64,000 nt of DNA from Aristolochia californica (Eukaryota > Streptophyta > Magnoliopsida > Piperales > Aristolochiaceae). Every line of letters begins with the position of its first letter. Within the stretch, counting starts at the first letter, position 1. The notes under the pieces were generated by a model, which did not search any database, had not been told where the DNA came from, and saw nothing but the letters and a program-made list of their open reading frames with translations. Positions 20,601 through 31,620 of this stretch are shown here, piece after piece. Location: assembly GCA_029961685.1 (NCBI GenBank), contig JARWKL010000001.1:51362062-51426061 (forward strand), given 5' to 3'. The position numbers and the translations under genes were made by a program.

Positions 20601-22552
20601 GGCATTTTTTCAAGTTTGTGCCCCTGCTCTAGTTTGCTGTGAACTACTTTGCATCCAAGTGGAACATGTATTTTCATGACTGACAAAATTGCAGGTTAAC
20701 ACTCTGGCTGCAGAGAAGCTGTACTCTCTAGCTGGTGACTGGGCTGATCTTGGTCCGGATACATTGCTTTTTGATGTGTGCTGCGGTACTGGAACCATTG
20801 GCCTTAGTTTGGCACATCGTGTTGGCATGGTAAACTTCAGATTTTAAGTACCTTTTCATGTTTCCTTTTAAAACACCTTTTGTTCAAGTCATGCCATTCT
20901 AAAATGGATTCAGTAAAAAAAACGAAAGAAAGTTCGAAGAAATTGATCTGAATGGAGGGCTTTTCTGTTTGTTCTTTTTGTCTTATTTTATCGGATGTAT
21001 GCTTACAAGATTTGGTTGTTTTCCTCTTGTTTTATTTATGTCAGGTAGTTGGCATTGAAATGAATGCATCAGCAGTGTTAGATGCTCAAAGGAATGCAGA
21101 GATCAATGGCATAAAAAACTGCAAGTTCATCAGTGCCAAGGTTTGATTCACTTTTCTTACTGCCATGTATAACGTCTAGTGGCTGAGCTGTCTCGAAAAA
21201 AAAAAAGTTTCTGTTGCCTGTTCTGCTGCTAATAATCCCCGTATCTCTGATTATCACGACACTTGATGTTTCCCCTCGTTCTTATACACCAGTTCAACAA
21301 GTTCTCCAATGTTTTAGTTTGTCACTCAAACTACTAGATTTGTGCTCCTAAGCATGTTCTTATAATGTATTGCCTTTCTGGGAGGTAACAGGCAGAAGAT
21401 GTAATGAGTTCTCTACTCAAAGAATATCTAGATGCGCCACTGCAGGAAGAGAGTGCAAAAATAGAGGAGATAAATAATGTGAAAAATGATAAAGAGGGAA
21501 TGTCAGAACATCCTGACAAGAAGGTGGATGCCAACAGCTGTACTAAAGATGAGCAGATGGTAACCAAGGTAGATGTCCAGGTGGCGGATTCTATCAAAGA
21601 CAATGGGACTTCTGAGGCCCATGAAGTGCCTGTAGACAAAAACATATCTGGTTCTCTAGACAACTCTGATGAAAAAGAGAATGGCTTGAATCAGAAGGAC
21701 AGATTTTCTGAACCTCATGAAACAACCAGGACGTCTATGCAGCAATTTAAAGATGTTGTTGCAATTGTTGATCCTCCTCGAGTTGGACTTCACCCAACTG
21801 TATGTTTGTATTCTCTTTTCTCTTTTGTATTACTAAAGCTTGCTGAAACTAGTTGTTTGGCCAGTTCTATAACTGACTGCCACCATGCCTCGGCAGAGGT
21901 TGCATGGAAATTTTAGCTTGAAATGTGTAATTTGCCCCTCTTGGAGGTGGTCTAATTGCTGTGTTCTGCAGTGGGTTAGAATAAACTGACTGGAAGATGA
22001 GAAGACTTTATGCTCATCTCATTGTATCTTTCCTTTCCTACCTCTGAACCCCAGTCAAGAAGAGCTGGCATGTTCACTTGAAAATGCTTCTTGTACTTTT
22101 TGGCTTGACCAATTCAATGAAGTAACGGCATGTATCATTCTAATTGCAGGTAATTAAAGCTCTTCGGACACATCCACGATTAAGGAGGCTGGTGTAAGTC
22201 AAAAGTCACTTTTATCTTGGATGCATCTCATATTTCATTCTACAAAGGTATGGTTGGTAAAAGTTCTAACATCTGCAAATTGTGTATTGTGGTTCCTTCG
22301 GTTTTCAGCTACATCTCATGTAATCCTGAAAGCTTGGTAGCCAATGCAATTGAGCTCTGCACTCCGGCCCCTGAGAAGCCCGAGAGGCAGAAAAGAAACG
22401 GAGGTTGGAGAAACATGAGCAGTGCTGGTCTGGCTCGACACAGGGCAAAATCAATGCCAAACTCAGAGCCTTTCCGACCCGTCAGAGCTATGGCTGTTGA
22501 CTTGTTCCCACACACCCCCCATTGCGAGATGGTGATGCTTTTAGAGAGGTAG
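8615..22552 (+). CDS. TRMT2A: CCCH zinc-finger tRNA (uracil-5-)-methyltransferase (TRM2/TRMT2A type)
   Basis: The family makes m5U54 in the tRNA T-loop. Fourteen exons join in frame (882 codons plus stop): 8615-9226, 10242-10334, 10422-10697, 10860-10932, 11448-11580, 11700-11853, 19915-19998, 20189-20311, 20440-20613, 20695-20829, 21045-21140, 21392-21799, 22150-22193, 22309-22552. A C-x9-C-x5-C-x3-H zinc finger is at Cys104-His124. An RRM-like segment is at about 175-260. SAM motif I is DVCCGTGTIGL (from Asp601), the catalytic loop is DPPRVGL (778-784), and YISCNPE holds the nucleophile Cys806. About 110 acidic residues are inserted between SAM motif I and the DPPR loop. All junctions seen are GT-AG. 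Intron 6 (11854-19914) is 8.06 kb because of a Copia insertion; without it the intron would be about 0.6 kb. Plant homologues with the same zinc finger are known as C3H24-type proteins. Localisation and exact tRNA targets are not shown by sequence. Confidence 0.93.
11864..12181 (+). repeat. 5' LTR of intron-6 Copia
   Basis: About 318 bp, paired with 19018-19315. Shared blocks include GGTATTTTGG, GGTTAAATTTTCATGTCATT and GGGAGATATAAGTGTGTAT. It ends in a C/T-rich stretch and TTACA. Confidence 0.9.
12701..13560 (+). pseudogene. Copia gag remnant with zinc knuckle
   Basis: A gag N-terminus starts at 12701 (MDDSVEV...) and runs 72 codons to a stop. A UBN2-like continuation follows in broken frames to about 13334. 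Near 13490-13545 a CCHC-type knuckle beginning KCVQCG is visible, followed by a stop. Several stops and shifts make it nonfunctional. Confidence 0.75.
13755..13816 (+). mobile_element. Very short LINE 3' end with poly-A inside Copia
   Basis: A tract resembling the 3' tail of the window's LINEs (AAATACATCTTTATAAAA...) ends in a poly-A run at about 13801-13815. Imperfect direct repeats flank it: TGTCTTCAGTTCCTCC near 13747 and TGTCTTCTATTCCTCC near 13822. This fits an extreme 5'-truncated retroposition. Confidence 0.45.
14300..15700 (+). pseudogene. Copia integrase C-terminus and start of reverse transcriptase, remnant
   Basis: The stretch near 14330-15000 matches the integrase/C-terminal region in broken frames. 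From about 15330 the reverse-transcriptase N-terminus is recognisable (a KMEALIDRGTWTIFEPP-type segment, then GC-W and a KGYT motif). It is interrupted by stops and then by the nested element at 15708. Confidence 0.65.
15708..17894 (+). mobile_element. Nested non-autonomous LTR retrotransposon (TRIM/LARD-like, 2.2 kb)
   Basis: LTRs are 15708-16027 (320 bp) and 17572-17894 (323 bp), both TGTTAAAAG...CA. A perfect target duplication TATGT lies at 15703-15707 and 17895-17899. The primer-binding site TGGTATCAAAGTG starts at 16028. The polypurine tract TTGAGGGGGAG is at 17561-17571. The 1.54-kb interior has no gag, protease, integrase or reverse transcriptase, so it would need enzymes in trans. 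Parts of the interior (about 16210-16265 and 16400-16460) resemble the interiors of the elements at 26986 and 44778. It interrupts the reverse transcriptase of the surrounding Copia. Confidence 0.92.
17900..18990 (+). pseudogene. Copia reverse transcriptase end and RNase H remnant
   Basis: This continues the reverse transcriptase cut at 15707. A degraded catalytic-loop stretch (YIDDIV near 18055) is followed by an LGSLKYFL-type segment. The connection/RNase H region at about 18437-18990 includes RRSTSGNCVFVG and a KTRNNP segment. Several frameshifts and stops are present. Confidence 0.75.
19018..19315 (+). repeat. 3' LTR of intron-6 Copia
   Basis: About 298 bp, starting TGAAGATATATAAG just after the G-rich tract and ending TTACA. 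It is followed by the TTATT target duplication. Its last part is included in a local tandem duplication (19275-19435). Confidence 0.9.
19275..19435 (+). repeat. Tandem duplication spanning an LTR/host junction
   Basis: Two copies of a roughly 77-bp unit each contain the LTR tail (CTCTTTATTCTTTACA), the TTATT duplication and about 35 bp of host intron ending ATATGGCTTTATGCCTCT. The TTACA/TTATT junction therefore occurs at 19311-19320 and again at 19388-19397. The copies have diverged at several bases. Confidence 0.85.
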
Positions 22553-22987
22553 ACCTCCCCAGATTCGTCAACTGAGGTTTTATTTTGTATTTAACAGTAT
22601 TGTCTATCTCAGGAACCACATTGGTTTATGTTCTCCTGATAATCACCAATGAAACAAATTTTGGATTGTCTCGTTCAACAACTGCTCTACTTTATTCGTG
22701 TCCATCCACTGCCCAGATTCCTGTTCTTAACTCTTTGACTGCTTCGCTATTTGCCCCTTTTCCTGCTTCAAATTCCCCATAAACTAGATAAGACTTGAAT
22801 ACTATCATAAGCGTTATGGGCCTTAAACCAACCTCTTCTGTAAGGCAAGCAAAAGTTCTCTGCTTATATCCTTGAAGCCAGTTCCATGAGGCAGCGGAGG
22901 AAGAACCGTTGAGAAACTCTTTCATAATGATATGATGAGATGAGAAATCATGGTCTACAATATATAAAATTAAGTATAAATTATAAT
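22553..22987 (+). other. 3' UTR/downstream flank of the methyltransferase gene
   Basis: This is noncoding sequence between the stop codon and the next retrotransposon. It should contain the 3' UTR and poly-A site. Nothing else was recognised. Confidence 0.5.
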
Positions 22988-23479
22988 TGTGAAATATTGA
23001 GAGAAACCGGGTTGAGAGTGAGAAGAGAAGAAGAGAAGAGGAAGCAATTTTTGGACAGGTTGTGAGTTCTGGATTAGGGGAAAAGACTTATACTTTTCTA
23101 ATATGTACACCCTATATCTCTATATTTATAAGTTAAAAATTTGTGAGAATTTGGACTATAAGCATTTCTTAACTCCATGAAACTAATGTTACTCTTGTAA
23201 ATACAATAGACAATTGTGAAGTGAAAAAACTAGCTTTTAGCACATTTATCATTCCCCCTTAAGCAGGAATCTCAAACTCTCGCCTGCTCAAAGTTTTAGT
23301 GTGTGCATTACTAAGTTGATCACCTAATCGAACATAAGGAGTATCAACTTCCTCAATTATTATTGCATCTCGATCGAAATGACAATCTACTTTAATATGT
23401 TTAATTCTTTCATGAAATATTGAGTTCATAAGAATAAAAATGGAAGTCTAATTCTCACTGTAAATTGTAATTAGTACAT

Positions 23480-26400
23480 GGACCTGTAAATTCAACTCTC
23501 GCAACATTGATCTCTTTCACTTCGTTTCATTGATTATATGGGTCATAGCCAAGTATTCGGCTTCAACACTAGGTTACCTCCCAAAAATATACAGTAATCA
23601 ATATCCACCTTAGAACTTGCATAGTCGATATCTGAGAAGGTTTCTATTTCATATAATTGTGGGATTTAAAACATAACCATGTTCCAGGTGACTCCTTCAA
23701 GTACTGTAGTATTCTTTGAGCTACCTCTAAGTGAATCTTGCGTGGATATTCCATGAATTGGTTTACCACACTAATTGGAGAAGATATATCTGGTCTTTTG
23801 ATGGTGACACAGATCAATTTTTTTACCAATCTATGAAATACAATTTTATCCCATGAGTTCTCCATTATGCTCATCATGAAGACTATTTCCAACTTCCATG
23901 GGTGCCTTTATAGGTTTTTCACCTAGTAGATCAAACTCTCGTAGCATGTCAGTGACATACTTTCTCTATGTCAACCCAATGTCAATCTTGCTTCTAGCAA
24001 ACTATATCCCAAGAAAGTATTTTAGAGACCCCAAATCTTTTGTTTGAAAATATTTCATGAATTTATGTTTTACTTCTTCAATACCTTAAATATCACTGTC
24101 TAACAAAACAATATCATCAACATTTACAAAGAGAACTTCAATACCAGATGATATCTTTATAATAACAATGAAAGCTCACAGTGACTTCGTGAGAATCCAA
24201 AAGATAGTACTACTTGACTGAATTTTTCAAACCATACTCTCAGGCTTTATTTAAACCCATAAATTATTTATTTTTTTTTCAGTTTACATACCTTGTGAGT
24301 TTTTCCTCGAGCAACATACCTTAGAGGTTGCCCCATATAAACCCCTCTACAAGGTCACCATACAAGAAGACATTCTTAATGTCAAGCAAAAAAAAATTGA
24401 TTAACAACAATTGAAATAAGTATATGAACAAATGGCAACTGGGAGAGAAGCTTTCAAGCACATCAATTTCATACGTTTGAGTGTACCCTTTTGCAACTAA
24501 CTGAGCTTTGTACAGCTCAATTGATCCATCTACTCTATATTTCGTTGTATAGGCCCAACCACACCCCACAATTGTTGCACCAAAAGGAACATCACTTAAA
24601 AACCATGTACCTCTATCTGTTAACACATCCATCTCAACATTCACTGCATGTTTCCACTAAGGAGACAATAGAGCATCATGCAAGGGTTTTTCTACAATAG
24701 TAGATTGTGGAAAACTAAAGACGTCTTTCACTAGTGCATTAGCAACAACATCAAGAACTGTGACTAAAGGTGAAGTTATTACATCAGCATACACAAATAT
24801 TTTGCGAAGAGAAGGACAAAAGTATTGATATCTCTTTTGTATTCTAGAATACCCAAGAAAAAATACATGTGATAACACGTGGCAACAATTTATCTATAGA
24901 AACATCAAAAATATTGGCAAAGCAAACACAACAAAAAATTTGATGAGGCAATGAGAATGACATGTGAGAGGATTCAACAATTGAAGAGGAATTTGAGTCC
25001 CAAGCATAGACACATGCATTCTATTAATAAGATAACATGCAGTAAGTACAATATCTCCCCGATAAGACTTGGGTACATGCATATGAATGAGCAATGTCTA
25101 AGCAATTTCTAATAAATGTCTATTCTTACACTTTGCTACTCTATTTTTTTGTGGTGTAAATATACAAGAAGACTATGAAATATGCCATGATTCTGATGAA
25201 AGGTAGTAAGTTTTATGATCCATGAATTCTAACCCATTGTCCATATGAAGAATCTGAACAGAAGCATCAAATTAATTTTTTATTTCATTGCAAAAGGTTT
25301 GGAATACATCAATTACCTCATTTTCTCTTGTAAAAGATACACCCAATTAGTGCAACTAAAGTCATCAAAGAAAAAAAAAAATTGTATTCAAAACATACTA
25401 GAAATTGGGCAAGACCATACATCAAAATGAATAAGTTCAAATGCTCTTTTACCTTTCTTCTAACTCAACGAAAAAACACTCTAATGATGTTTGTTTAGCT
25501 GACATGATTCACATTGAAATGATAACTTTGATGAAAAAGTGGAAAAAAGATGAGTCAACTTTTCAGATAAGGATGTCCAAGTCATACATGAAGAGAAGAT
25601 GTAGGCAATTGAGATGATCCTTCCAAATGGTATAGTCATCTCTCACGCACGAAACTAATCATTTTCCTCGTCATGAAATCTTAAGACACACAATGAGAAA
25701 GATAAAATGTTACAAAACAATGCAAAGACATAGTAATGTGACTAAAAAATAACAAGTTTGGAAATTTAGGAACAAGTAACATAGACTAAAAAAACATGGA
25801 TGGAGTAAGTGTGATATTACCCACTCCCTAAACAGGTGACACATACCCATTAGCTAGTATAACATGCTTGACCAAAGAAGAATCTTCTTGATCGGTGCAC
25901 AAGGACGACATACCTAGCATATACAAAAATGCTCCTGAGTCGATCACTCAGGAGGATTGAGGACACATTATGTAATGCAGACATACCTGAGTTGGCTAGA
26001 GTGGTCGTAGGAAGTGGAGGAGGTGTACTCAATGTTGAAGATGAAGGAGTTGAGATATATGTAAGTTAAAGCATGCATTGAACCAACTGTTGCATCTCAT
26101 TAGGGGCTCTTGGGAAGATACGACCTATTTGTCCAATTGGGAGGTCGATATGCTCATAAGTCAATGAATTTGCCCAAATAGGCTTTTCAAACTTAATCCA
26201 GCATTTATACAAGAAATGATTGGTGTGTCCACAATGGACACATTTTCTATCACTTTTACCATATGTCTAACCTCGACCTCTACCAGATCCATCTTGGCCT
26301 TTGCGTTGAGAACTACTTCCTCTGTCTTGAGTAGACTATGACTTACCAAAGGAATTCAATGTTGACATATTAATTCCCTCATTGTCATTTTTTTCCCTAG

Positions 26401-26950
26401 ACATAATTGTAGGCTCTGTTCTCATAACTCGGCTTAAATGCTATGAAAAGTGATGACACGTCATCTGAAGCTAATAATTGAGCCTTGATTGCATCAAATT
26501 CCAATCTCAACCCATCTAGAAATTTTGTAGTAAGAACTTGTTCCTATTGTTTTCTAAGTTCTTTCTTATCACTTGTAAATGAGTGGAACACGTGGACCTC
26601 CTACATATTACCTTTTAGTTAGCCGTAATAGTCTAGGACAAATCTCTCCCTCCTTTTAAGATTGAAGAGTCAAGCATGTAGTTCATAGACCCACTACAAG
26701 TTACTCTTCTAGGCATATCTCGATTGCAAGGATACCCACATCTCCTTAGTTGTTTCACAGTTAATAATTTGGATGCTCAACCACGAATCCATACTATTCA
26801 ATAGCCAAGTTTTTAATTGAGTATTTTCTGCTTCCAAATCATTCATATTGGGGTAGGAGGATCATCTTGGATAATTTGGATTTCTTTTTGGCCTTCAGGT
26901 AGATTCAAACATATTTGGACCAACACAGATAGTTGTGTCTGTTTAATCAC
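23480..26950 (-). pseudogene. Broken Copia gag-pol of the 23-30 kb element
   Basis: Recognisable pieces include an RT N-terminal segment at 24321-24644 (DRGTWFLSDVPFGAT and AQLVAKGYTQTYEIDVLESF), an integrase fragment at 24894-25094 (SYRGDIVLTACYLINRM), and an RNase H fragment at 23644-23892 (RILQYLKESPGTWLCFK). Stops and shifts occur in every domain. Nothing can be translated intact. Confidence 0.8.
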
Positions 26951-26985
26951 TCACATGTAATTAATATGGAGTTTTTCTCATCTGA

Positions 26986-29655
26986 TGTTGAAAGATAGGG
27001 TCTAAGCCCACACGACCAAGGAAGGCTCACATATCTAAGAGTATTATAATATGGGTCACACAACCAAAGAAGCCCACAAGATGAGTCCAAGCCCATAAGA
27101 AGTAGGACCCACTATGATTACCACGAGCTAGCATCCTTATCACATAAGTTGGAAGATCAATAAGGACTCACAAAGGCATATTTATCTTATAGTCACGTCC
27201 TAGAAGAGTTCTAGTTTGAGTTATATTTGTCTTTTATCTATATTGAGTTATTTAATTAAGTTAGGACTTATCTTTTAAGTGTTAGAGTTCGGGTGTAATT
27301 GGGACAAAAGTAGTTTTATTGTAATTGGACTCTACTACCTTCCTTTATTATAAATAGAGGTTCATGTACTCTGATTATAATAAGTTTATGAAGTCAATGA
27401 GGAATTTTTTTTTTATAAATTCAACATGGTATCAAAGCAGGTTTTGTGAGTTGACTTGATCAACCCACAAAGATAATGAGATCATTTTCTCTAAACCCTA
27501 AACCCTAAGTCTAGGTTCGTAGTTATTTTTTTCAATCCCTACACCTGTATTTTTCTTCACGTTTTTTACCTCTATACTAAGATTTTTATACTACAAATTA
27601 TATATTGACGGAAATATATTTGAGTCTAATTTCCAAGGAAAAATGAATGTTTCCAATCGAAGTTATCTACAAGGAGATATTGATATTTGAATGAGAAAAA
27701 GTCAGATTGCAAAAAGGTTCGAGCAACAGCAGAAAGCTTCCGATTCCGAGGTATTTTATGCTATCAAGAACTAGACTTTATATGGAGAAATATATATCAA
27801 AATAAATATCTATAAGTATATTCTTTTACCTATTCAACAAATTTTTTATCTGAGTTATCTACAAAGAGAAATCGATATTGAAAGCAGCAAAGGTCAAATT
27901 GAAAAAGAGGTTCGAGCAACAGCAGAAAGCTTCAACTTCTTAGGTATTTTATGCTATCAAGAAAGAGACTTTATATGGAGAATTATATATCAAAATAAAT
28001 ATATGTAAGTATATTTTCTTAAATATTCAACAAATTATCGGTATGATTTTTATATAAGGAGATATTGATCTTGAAAGAGTCAATGATCATGCAAGAAAAA
28101 AAATGAAACAGTGCTTAGTTCGGCTAGATAACAAACACTGAAATCTATCAGATTATTTATCTTATGATAACTATTTTTCATGAAGAGAATTAATACTTGG
28201 ATGAAATGTATTTAAGTTTAGTTTCATAAAGAGAAAATTTCATGTCAATCTGATCTATATTTAAAGATATATTCGTATTGGAAGAATCAAAGGTCATGGT
28301 GGTATTCTGTTGTATTGAAAAATCTGAATTTATGCCCATTGTTTTGTGTCACTTTATAAGTTGATATATTAGAAAAATATCTCACTTCTCTCTGGTTTGA
28401 GAGCTTATCTATACATCTCTTTTATATGGGCTTATGGCTACATCTATGATATTTGGTTCAAGTTGGGATCACCGCCATTACTTCCTAGCTTGAGGGGGAG
28501 AAGTAAAAGAAGTACAAAAAAGAGGTATTTTATTCCATATGTTGTGGATAAGTTTTATGTGACCAAAATATTCAAGAAAGGGGGAGCACAAAAGATGAAG
28601 CTTATGCATCTAAGAAAAAATATTATATCGGATTATGATTATTTCATGGGTCCTTCTACAAGGTTTATTATTTTGACATGTTATATGTGTTGGAAGATGG
28701 TCGTGTTACATTACAGCTGTTGTTATTATGTCTCTTTGGATGAGACATTATTATTGAAAAAGAGGTGGCCTCGGTATCTTTCCTCATACCATTATTTATT
28801 TATCCCCATCAAAATATTAAAAATGTCAACGGTTGGGATTCCATGACGGAGGAACTTAATAACCCGTCAAAAATATAAAAAATTTCAATGGTTGGGATTC
28901 CATGACGAAGCAACTTAATACCCCGTAAAAAATATCAAGTGTCAATGGTTGGGATTCCATGACGGAAGAACTTAATACCCCATCAAAAATATCAAGTGTC
29001 AATGGTTGGGATTCCATGACGGAGGAATTTATTATTACATCTATGCTATACCCCTCTGAATTGTCCTGTTGGGTCTCATGGAAGAGAGCACCAGCGTGAG
29101 GGGGAGTGTTGGAAGATGGGAGGACTGTCATTTTATACAAAAAGATTTTATACATCATTTGCAGCAAGCTGAGAGTTCTTGATGTTCTCTCACCCCCAGC
29201 TTGAGGGGGAGTGTTGAAAGATAGGGCCCAAGCCCACATGACCAAGGAAGGTTCACATATCTAAAGAGTATTATAAGATGGGTCACACGACCAAAGAAGG
29301 CCCACAAGATGGGCCCAAGCCCATAAGAAGTAGGACCCACTATGATTACCACGAGTTGGCGTCCTTATCACATAAGTTGGAAGGTCAAAAAGGATTCACA
29401 AAGGCATCTTTATCTTATAGTCACGTCCTAAAAGAGTTCTAGTTTGAGCTATATTTATTTTTTATCTATATTGAGTTATTTAATTATGCTAGGACTTATT
29501 TTTAAGTGTTAGAGTTTGGGTGTAATTGGGACAAATGTAGTTTTATTGTAATTGGACTCTACTACCTTCCTCTATTATAAATAGAGGTTCATGTACTCTG
29601 ATTGTAATAAGTTTATGAAGTCAATGAAGTATTTTTCTTTTCCATAAATTCAACA
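26986..29655 (+). mobile_element. Protein-less LTR retrotransposon, copy 1 (LARD-like, 2.7 kb)
   Basis: LTRs are 26986-27426 (441 bp) and 29212-29655 (444 bp), both TGTTGAAAGATAGGG...TTCAACA. The primer-binding site TGGTATCAAAGCAG starts at 27427. The polypurine tract TTGAGGGGGAG precedes 29212. The flanks TCTGA and AATTC do not match, so no target duplication is visible. The 1.79-kb interior has no retroviral-type protein domain. It carries telomere-like motifs, three roughly 200-bp repeats, extra polypurine-like tracts and a 57-bp minisatellite. The copy at 44778-47446 belongs to the same family. Confidence 0.88.
28800..29035 (+). repeat. Four-copy 57-59 bp minisatellite
   Basis: GGTTGGGATTCCATGACG recurs at 28831, 28890, 28947 and 29004, with intervening CTTAATACCCCGTCAAAAATA-like spacer of nearly constant length. 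It lies inside the protein-less LTR element. A diverged equivalent (GGTTGGGATACCATGAGAG) occurs at about 46625-46740 in the sister copy. Confidence 0.88.
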
Positions 29656-30518
29656 AATTCAAAATATCCCTCGATGGGAAATAATTTCACTGACTACAAC
29701 CATAGGGACAAGGTATTTTGCAACTAAGTAACATTTTCACTTCCTAGGTAAGTGTATCAACAATAGCTATGTGGGCTCCACTTCAAATTAGGCTTAGGTA
29801 AAAAAATCAATGTGCTACAAAAACCCAATGCCAGAGAATGTGATCAATTCTGCAATTAAACCAAACAAGTCAGTCATACTTTAGCTAATATTGTTTAACC
29901 AGTAGTAAGAACTTTAAACCCTAGGGTTATGGCAAGAAAGAACTCAAAAAGATGAGATTGTTACCAATCAGACCACACCAAACATGAAATCTCCTTTCTT
30001 ATGAGATCGTAGGCTTCAAGAGAGAAAAGAGACACTTCCAATGATGGTACTATGGACCGATTTGCTCTGATACCAAGTGAAATATTGAAAGAAATAGGGT
30101 TGAGGGTGAGAGGAGAAGAAGAGAAAAGGAGAAGGCAGCTTTTTGAGAAGGCGTGAATTTTGGATTATAGAAAAAGCACAAGCCCTCTAACCCCTTTTAT
30201 TAACTTAAGTAAGTTGTAGAGGAAAAAATTCCTCTACCCCGCTTACATGTACACTTATATCTCCATATATAGAAGTCCAAAAATTATGAAAATTGAGACA
30301 TAAGCGTTTCTAAACTTCATGAAATTAATGACACTCTTCTAAATACAGTCAAACTAATATGAAATGACCAAATTACCATTTAAATATATTTAACAATGAT
30401 TTTATGATTCTTTTGAAATGATAATTTTTTTATTTTTAGCAGAAAACGTGTCTTACTATATAAAGTAGTCAATTACTTCAACATATAGAAGTAGTTGATT
30501 GTTTCTTAACGCATCGCA

Positions 30519-31620
30519 ATGGCATATTACTCTCTCTACGTAGATACATTAACAACCTGCTCCAAAAAACATATGGAATATGTTAAACCTATTCTCACCC
30601 AATTAGTGATGAACTCTTCATCACTCACTATAACCTCAGGATCTCCACTTTCCGATCCATCTCAGTTTCGTGCAGCCTGCAATATCTTTCTCTCACTTGG
30701 CCTAATATTTCTTTTGTTGTCAAGGAGATGTCACAGTTTATGCATCAACTAACTGACGAACATTAAGCAATTGTCAAACAAACTTTAAGGTATTTATGTG
30801 GCACGCTGGACAAAGGGATTCTTTTACATTGTAAGTCTCTTATATCTCTACATGGTTCTCGGATGCCGATTGGGTTGGCAATAAAGATGATTATTCTTCC
30901 AGTAGTGCCTACTTTATCTATCTTGGGCATAATCTCATTTCCTAGAGTTCAAATAAGCAACACATTATTGTTCGTTCTTCTGTATAGGCTAAGTATCGAT
31001 CAGTTGTTGTTATTGTTGTTGAACTTTAGTGGGTGTGCTTTCCATCTCAGTTTCGTGCAACCTGCAATATCTTTCTCTCAATTACTGCTATTGTTGTTGA
31101 ACTTCGGTTGGTGTGCTTTCTACTTACTGAACTTGGTGTGACCTTGCAGTCTTCTCCTATAGTCTATTGTGATAATATTGGTGCCACTCAATTAAGTTGT
31201 AATCCCGTGTTTCACTCCAGAATGAAACATGTAGCAGTTGATTATTACTCCATCCATGATCGGGTTCAATCTGGTTTACTTCGTGTTGCTCATATTGCTT
31301 CTTGTGACCAACTTGTTGATCTCTTTACAAAGTCATTGCCACATTCACAATTTCAGTTGTTAAGAGACAAGATTGACCTATTTAACCGTGGCGTATCTTG
31401 AGGGAGCATAAAGAGATTATTTTCTCTTCGGTTTAAGAGATAAGATCTTTTCCTTTCGGTTTAGGATATAAGATCTCTATAGATTGTATTTATCCATGCG
31501 GTTTAGGATATTTTTATAAATTGTATCTATGCCTTTGGTATAGAGATTTCTGTTGTAAATTGTATATAAATACCATTCTTAAATCAATACAAAGATGTGG
31601 TTCAATTTCAACGCAAAACA
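30519..31620 (+). mobile_element. Copia RNase H and LTR remnant, plus strand
   Basis: A Copia RNase H C-terminal region is readable at about 31130-31401 (VYCDNIGATQLSCNPVFHSR, then HVAVDYYSIHDRVQSG and LVDLFTKSLPHSQF). Upstream parts (30519-31030) are frame-shifted, with a LCGTLDKGILLH segment near 30800. After the stop come a G-rich tract and about 210 bp of AT-rich LTR-like sequence with repeated CGGTTTAGGATA. The 5' part of the element is absent. Two internal segments are locally duplicated (30656-30697 and 31040-31082). Confidence 0.75.

Larger units (their letters stand above)
22988..30395 (-). mobile_element. Minus-strand Ty1/Copia retrotransposon
   Basis: The 3' LTR is about 22988-23251 and the 5' LTR about 30078-30395; both contain GAAATATTGA. 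The primer-binding site complement CTCTGATACCA is at about 30065-30075. A C-rich polypurine complement TTCCCCCTTAAG follows 23251. Possible target duplication ATAAT/ATGAT is imperfect. Minus-strand remnants run in order: gag about 26160-26950, protease/pre-integrase about 25600-26030, integrase about 24660-25250, reverse transcriptase about 24000-24650, RNase H about 23480-23900. All frames are broken. A protein-less LTR element (26986-29655) sits in the gag N-terminal region. Confidence 0.85.

Noticed and set aside
28397..28846. 149-codon plus-strand frame in the protein-less LTR element
   Set aside because: It is not conserved as an open frame in the sister copy, and the composition is that of AT-rich noncoding DNA.
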